Assembly: GCA_035551935.1 (NCBI GenBank)
Contig: DASZMJ010000583.1
Location: forward strand, 1 to 25,439
Length of the DNA: 25,439 nucleotides
DNA from: DASZMJ01 sp035551935
GTDB taxonomy: Bacteria; Planctomycetota; Planctomycetia; Isosphaerales; Isosphaeraceae
Direction: 5' to 3'
Part shown: piece after piece, positions 21,655 through 25,439 of the stretch
Position numbering within the stretch: position 1 is the first letter of the stretch
Layout: each line of letters opens with the position of its first letter
The notes under the pieces: model-generated
Told to the model about the DNA's origin: nothing
Databases searched by the model: none
Seen by the model: only the letters and a program-made list of their open reading frames with translations
Made by a program: the position numbers and the translations under genes

Positions 21655-23211
21655 TTACGGGGCCTTCCTGGCCTGCTCCCGCCGCCAGGCATAATAGGCG
21701 TCGAGGGCCTCGAGTTGCTTGAAGTTGGGGACCGGCCGGGCGGCGGGGGCTTCGTCGAAGACCATCACCCGCGGGCTCGGGGCGGCGATGGACGGCCACC
21801 TCGGCAGCCCGGGACCGTTGGGGTCGCCGGACCTCGCGAAGTTCACCCAGTAGGTGCTCATCAGTTCGGACAGGTCCACCTCTTCGGGCCGAGGCGGACG
21901 ACCCGGCTGGTTGAGGTTGCGGAAGATGTAGCCGATCTCCGCGCCGTGGTTGGCGCCGCCGGGGGACAGCGGCGTACGGTGGTCGAAGTAGTAGACGAAG
22001 GCCTTGCCCATGCCCTTCTCCGACTGGAGAAGCGCCCAGGCCCAGGTGTGCCAGGCGAACGCCGCGTCGCGGAAGAGGCCCCGGGCCGCCTTGAGAGCCT
22101 CGTCGGAGGTGGCGTGGGGGTAGGCCGCGAGGATGGCGTTGGCATGCTCGCCGAAGCCGCTACGGACCCGGGCGGCGAAGGCCTCGGGCGTCACCCCGGC
22201 CTGGACGAACATGGAGCCCTCGTCCGAGTTGGTGCCGACGAGGATCGGCGTGTCGTTGAACCGACCGGCGCTGTAGAGCTCATACTGGTCACCCGGCAGG
22301 ATGTCGCCGTCGAACACCGGCCACCACGGGCCGCCGCCCTTCAGGAGGTCGTTGGCCGGGATCGCGCGGGCGGCGGCGATCTCCTTCGCGCCGAGGGACT
22401 CGAGGAACTTCCGCCCCTGGGCCTCGGCGACCGCCAGCGGCGGCACATTCTGGCCCCCCTCCTGGGCGACCTTCGCCGGGCCGAACGAGCCGCCGCTCTG
22501 CGAGATCGCCCGTTGGAAAAGGCCCTTCGCCGCCGGCGAGGCCGCCAGCATGCTCACCGAGATGCCCCCGGCCGACTCGCCGAAGATCGTGACGCACCCC
22601 GGGTCGCCGCCGAACGCAGAGATGTTGTCGCGGACCCATCGGAGCCCGGCGATCTGGTCGCGGAGTCCGTAATTGCCCGAGACGCCGCCCCCTTCGCGGC
22701 TCAGCTCCGGATGGGCAAGGAAGCCGAGCGGGCCCACGCGATAGGCGAGGGAGACCACCACCACACCCTTCTTGGCCAGGCTCGTGCCGTCGTAGAGCGG
22801 GGCGCTGGTCGCCCCCATCGCGAAGGCGCCCCCGTAGATCCAGGCCATCACCGGCAGACGCTCGTCGGCGGACCTGGCCGGGGTCCAGACGTTCAGATAG
22901 AGGCAGTCCTCGTTGAAGTTCAACGGGACGCGCATGAAGAGGGCCAGGCTGGGCCTCTGGACTGGCGCCGGGCCGAAGTCCTGGGCCTTCCTGACACCCT
23001 GCCAGGTTTTGACCGGATGCGGCGGTTTCCACCGCAGGTCGCCGACGGGCGGCTCGGCGAAGGGTATCCCCTTGAAGATTCGGATGCCCCCCGAACCCGT
23101 CGTCCCCTCGACGAGGCCGCACCTCGTCTCGACGCGATCCTCGGCGGACGCGCCGGCGGCCGGGGCCAGGATAAGGAGGGCGGCGATCGCTTGCAACGCA
23201 ACGCGGCTCAT
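21655..23211 (-). CDS. Secreted type-B carboxylesterase
   Basis: A 518-residue alpha/beta hydrolase of the carboxylesterase type B family, with a signal peptide at residues 1-24 (LQAIAALLILAPAAGASA). Family markers in order are FKGIPFAEPPVGDLRW, EDCLYLNVWTP (101-111), the oxyanion loop YGGAF (126-130), the nucleophile elbow GESAGG with Ser213, Glu331 in GTNSDEG, and His422 in NHGAEIGYIF. The catalytic Ser-Glu-His triad is thus complete. It should hydrolyse carboxylic esters in the periplasm. The start at 23211 agrees with the signal peptide, but no Shine-Dalgarno is evident. It is divergent from an SGNH hydrolase gene, 225 nt away, and lies 46 nt before the SDR. Confidence 0.94.
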   Translation of the reverse strand: MSRVALQAIAALLILAPAAGASAEDRVETRCGLVEGTTGSGGIRIFKGIPFAEPPVGDLRWKPPHPVKTWQGVRKAQDFGPAPVQRPSLALFMRVPLNFNEDCLYLNVWTPARSADERLPVMAWIYGGAFAMGATSAPLYDGTSLAKKGVVVVSLAYRVGPLGFLAHPELSREGGGVSGNYGLRDQIAGLRWVRDNISAFGGDPGCVTIFGESAGGISVSMLAASPAAKGLFQRAISQSGGSFGPAKVAQEGGQNVPPLAVAEAQGRKFLESLGAKEIAAARAIPANDLLKGGGPWWPVFDGDILPGDQYELYSAGRFNDTPILVGTNSDEGSMFVQAGVTPEAFAARVRSGFGEHANAILAAYPHATSDEALKAARGLFRDAAFAWHTWAWALLQSEKGMGKAFVYYFDHRTPLSPGGANHGAEIGYIFRNLNQPGRPPRPEEVDLSELMSTYWVNFARSGDPNGPGLPRWPSIAAPSPRVMVFDEAPAARPVPNFKQLEALDAYYAWRREQARKAP

Positions 23212-23436
23212 GGATCATGTCTTGGTTCGGGGTCGTGTCCCTCGACGGGGATGATCGACGACCCGAGGGCTCGCCGAGGACGGCCGGACTCCCGGGTTGT
23301 CGGGCTCCCAATCGCCCGGACCGAATTGTATCCGGAGGACAACCGGCGGGGCGATCGAACCCTGGACTCCGACGTCCGGACCGGGTCCAATGCGTGGGCG
23401 AGAGCTCCTCCGAAGTCTCCCGGCCGAGGATCTCCC

Positions 23437-24135
23437 ATGAAGGCATCGTCGATCGTCGTCCTGGTTGCGCTGTCCCCTCTGGTGGTGTTCTCGTCGGACA
23501 CGACACGCGCGCAGCAAGCCGCGCCTCGGCACGACTTCGCGCGATGGGAGAAGGAGATCGCGGCCTTCCAGGCCGCCGACCGCCAGGACCCGCCTCCGAA
23601 GGGGGCGATCCTCTTCATCGGCTCCTCCACCATCCGTCTGTGGAAGACCCTGGCCGAGGACTTCCCCGAGCACAAGGTCATCAACCGCGGGTTCGGCGGC
23701 TCGGAGATCGTCGACGCGACGCATTTCGCGGATCGCATCATCTTCGCGTACGAGCCCCGGCAGATCTTCCTTCGCGCCGGCGGCAACGACATCCACGCCG
23801 GGAGGCTTCCCGAGGAGGTTGCCGACGACTTCGCCGAATTCGTCCGGACCGTTCACGCGCGTCTGCCGAACACAGAGATCCTCTACATCGGCGTCAGCCC
23901 GGCGCCCGCACGTTGGGGCGAGACCGACAAGTACCGCGACCTCAACGAGAGGATCCGGAAGATGGCCCTCGGCATGCGCCGCGTCGGCTTCGTGGACAAC
24001 TTCGACATCGGCATCAAGCCCGACGGCCAGCCGCGCGACGGGGTCTTCGTCGGCGACAAGCTCCACTTCAACGCCGATGGCTACAAGCTCCTCGCCGACC
24101 GCGTCCGCCCCTTCCTGGGGTTGCCGAGGCGTTGA
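23437..24135 (+). CDS. Secreted SGNH/GDSL-family hydrolase
   Basis: A 232-residue secreted protein with a signal peptide (residues 1 to about 25, SSIVVLVALSPLVVFSSDTTRA). SGNH blocks: FIGSSTIRLW (block I, Ser64 the probable nucleophile; GSS in place of GDS), NRGFGGSEI (block II Gly), RAGGNDIHAG (block III, Asn117), and DKLHFNADGY (block V, Asp207 and His210). The catalytic machinery looks complete. The subgroup resembles platelet-activating-factor-acetylhydrolase-like esterases; in planctomycetes it is often linked to deacetylation of polysaccharides. GAGGA lies 6 nt before ATG 23437. It probably forms a unit with the CE1 esterase 63 nt downstream. Confidence 0.92.
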   Translation: MKASSIVVLVALSPLVVFSSDTTRAQQAAPRHDFARWEKEIAAFQAADRQDPPPKGAILFIGSSTIRLWKTLAEDFPEHKVINRGFGGSEIVDATHFADRIIFAYEPRQIFLRAGGNDIHAGRLPEEVADDFAEFVRTVHARLPNTEILYIGVSPAPARWGETDKYRDLNERIRKMALGMRRVGFVDNFDIGIKPDGQPRDGVFVGDKLHFNADGYKLLADRVRPFLGLPRR

Positions 24136-24198
24136 GACGGAGCCGGCGGCGGCCGGTTGGTTCGAAGCTCTCGATCACCCCGAGGAACGGAGCATCGG

Positions 24199-25326
24199 AT
24201 GAGGACCCTCCTGACCCTCTCACTCCTGGCGGGCGCCGTCGCCGTCGCGCGGGCCGACGAGGGCAAGCCGGCGACGTCCAACGTGCGGCGGGCCGAGTTC
24301 CCGCGAGTCCACGCCGACCGCCGGGTCACCTTCCTCCTGAAGGCGCCGGACGCGAAGAGCGTCAAGGTCCAGCCCGGCGGAGCCGCGAACGGGCTCGGCA
24401 ATGGGCCCTTCGACATGGAGCGGGCCGACGACGGGACTTGGACGGTGACCACGCCTCCGACTGTCCCCGGGTTCCATTACTACTGGCTCCTGGTCGACGG
24501 CGTCGCCGTCAACGACCCAGGCAGCGAGACGTATTTCGGCTACGGCAAGCCCACCAGCGGCGTCGAGGTGCCCGAGGAGGGCGTCGACTTCTACGACGAC
24601 AAGGACGTGCCCCACGGCGAGGTTCGCGCCCTGTGGTATCACTCCAAGGTCACCGGCCGGCCGCGGAGGGCGTTCGTCTACACGCCGGCGGGTTATGATA
24701 AAAACAGGGTCAGGCGATATCCTGTGCTCTATCTCCAGCACGGGGCCGGCGAGGACGAACGGGGCTGGACGACCCAGGGTCGGGCGAATTTCATCCTCGA
24801 CAACCTCATCGACGCCGGCAGGGCGGCGCAGATGATCGTCGTGAACGACAACGGCTACGCCGAGAGGGCCGACACCGCCCCCGCGCCGGACCGGACCGGC
24901 CCCCCGCGTTTCGACTTCAGCGGCTTCGAGGAGGTCCTCCTGAACGATCTCGTCCCCAAGATCGACGCGACCTATCGTACGATCGCCGATCGCGACCGCC
25001 GAGCCTTCGCGGGCCTCTCGATGGGCGCGATGCAGGCGCTCCAGATCGTGCCGGCCCACTCAGAGACGTTCGGCTCGCTCGGGGTGTTCAGCCCGCCTCC
25101 GATAGGTAGCATCGACCTGTCAACATTCAAGGGGAAGTTCAAGCTCCTCTGGATCGGGGCCGGGACCGCCGAGGAGCGGTTCCTCGCCGCCGTCCGGAAG
25201 ATGCACGAGGGCTTCGACCGCGAAGTCATCCAGCACGTCGTCTTCGAATCGAAAGGCACGGCCCACGAGTGGCTGACGTGGCGCCGTTCGCTTCACGACT
25301 TCGTGCCCCGACTCTTCCGCGATTAG
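24199..25326 (+). CDS. CE1-type esterase with N-terminal E-set (CBM48-like) domain
   Basis: A 375-residue exported protein with a signal peptide (residues 1-19, LLTLSLLAGAVAVARA). Residues about 30-115 form an immunoglobulin-like E-set domain (ADRRVTFLLKAPDAKSVKV, MERADDGTWTVTTP, FHYYWLLVDGVAVNDP). Residues about 135-372 form an esterase-D-like alpha/beta hydrolase (PF00756 type): VYTPAGYDKN, YLQHGAGEDERGW, nucleophile GLSMG with Ser274, His356 in GTAHEWLTWRRSLHDF. The layout equals feruloyl-esterase-type proteins acting on plant polysaccharides. The acid residue of the triad is not obvious. It may work with the SGNH hydrolase on acylated polysaccharides. A mobile-element boundary appears to coincide with its TAG stop. 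Confidence 0.92.
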   Translation: MRTLLTLSLLAGAVAVARADEGKPATSNVRRAEFPRVHADRRVTFLLKAPDAKSVKVQPGGAANGLGNGPFDMERADDGTWTVTTPPTVPGFHYYWLLVDGVAVNDPGSETYFGYGKPTSGVEVPEEGVDFYDDKDVPHGEVRALWYHSKVTGRPRRAFVYTPAGYDKNRVRRYPVLYLQHGAGEDERGWTTQGRANFILDNLIDAGRAAQMIVVNDNGYAERADTAPAPDRTGPPRFDFSGFEEVLLNDLVPKIDATYRTIADRDRRAFAGLSMGAMQALQIVPAHSETFGSLGVFSPPPIGSIDLSTFKGKFKLLWIGAGTAEERFLAAVRKMHEGFDREVIQHVVFESKGTAHEWLTWRRSLHDFVPRLFRD

Positions 25327-25439
25327 AGCGGTTTACCCATGAGCTGCATACAGGCCGGCCTGTTGGAACCAGCCGATGATGTCCTGGTCGGTTACCTCTC
25401 GCAACGCGTCACCGATGGCGTCGTAGAGATCCCCTCTGA
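25326..25439 (-). mobile_element. Right-truncated (by the window) IS630-like element
   Basis: The segment after the esterase stop reads as the end of a transposase on the opposite strand. IS630/Tc1-type elements insert at TA; a TA lies exactly at 25324-25325. If the element starts at 25326 (GAGCGGTTTACCC), the esterase stop TAG is built from the target TA plus the first base of the element. The other end is outside the window. Confidence 0.45.
25333..25437 (-). CDS. IS630-family transposase, C-terminal fragment
   Basis: Thirty-four codons plus TAA (stop at 25335-25333), open to the window edge. The readable end, DAIGDALREVTDQDIIGWFQ followed by QAGLYAAHG, has the 'D-I-x-x-W-F-x-x-A-G' ending usual for IS630-type DDE transposases. 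The catalytic part is not in the window, so intactness cannot be judged. Confidence 0.6.
   Translation of the reverse strand, partial: RGDLYDAIGDALREVTDQDIIGWFQQAGLYAAHG

Noticed and set aside
21136..23436. Upstream extension of the SGNH hydrolase frame
   Set aside because: It is antisense to the carboxylesterase; the signal peptide and ribosome site place the true start at 23437.

Overview
The window is very GC-rich and densely coding. Its protein families point to a planctomycete, most likely of the Isosphaeraceae type: DUF1559 (SBP_bac_10-like) proteins, a BlaI/BlaR1-type pair with a DUF1559-like tail, paired zinc-ribbon membrane proteins, SH3-like/TPR secreted proteins, Uma2 nucleases, and intergenic repeats that read as LTPTLSQGERG-like peptides. 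This assignment is an inference from gene content, not from a marker gene search.

Left part (1-8013, + strand). A small hypothetical gene is followed by a BlaI-family repressor that overlaps a BlaR1-like M56 metallopeptidase by ATGA. The periplasmic part of the BlaR1-like protein is not a penicillin-binding domain. It resembles the whole secreted DUF1559 protein encoded by the next gene. Both units start from the same kind of promoter (TTGACA, 17 bp, TACGAT). A 411-bp gap with a 52-bp inverted repeat follows, then a double zinc-ribbon membrane protein, an EVE-domain protein and a VOC/glyoxalase-fold protein.

Middle (8064-14884). RecQ helicase on the - strand has a dispersed palindromic repeat captured in frame in its C-terminal linker. 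It is divergent from a secreted SH3-like/TPR protein across a shared symmetrical -10 palindrome. Then come a large TPR protein, ribosomal protein S20 (rpsT) and an endonuclease III-like HhH-GPD protein that lacks one iron-sulfur cysteine. The 883-bp stretch 14885-15767 has no credible gene. It holds strong hairpins and a degenerate tandem repeat built on GAACGAAC with a 63-bp period.

Right part (15768-23211, - strand) is a run of seven genes, transcribed right to left: type-B carboxylesterase, SDR, mannose-6-phosphate-isomerase-like cupin, PH-like membrane protein, Uma2 nuclease, sugar isomerase/epimerase-like TIM barrel, and Gfo/Idh/MocA oxidoreductase. The last two and the cupin look like sugar or sugar-acid metabolism. 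Divergent from the carboxylesterase are an SGNH hydrolase and a CE1-type esterase with an N-terminal E-set domain, both secreted. The window ends in the 3' end of what looks like an IS630-type transposase, whose element boundary appears to fall at the stop codon of the CE1 esterase.
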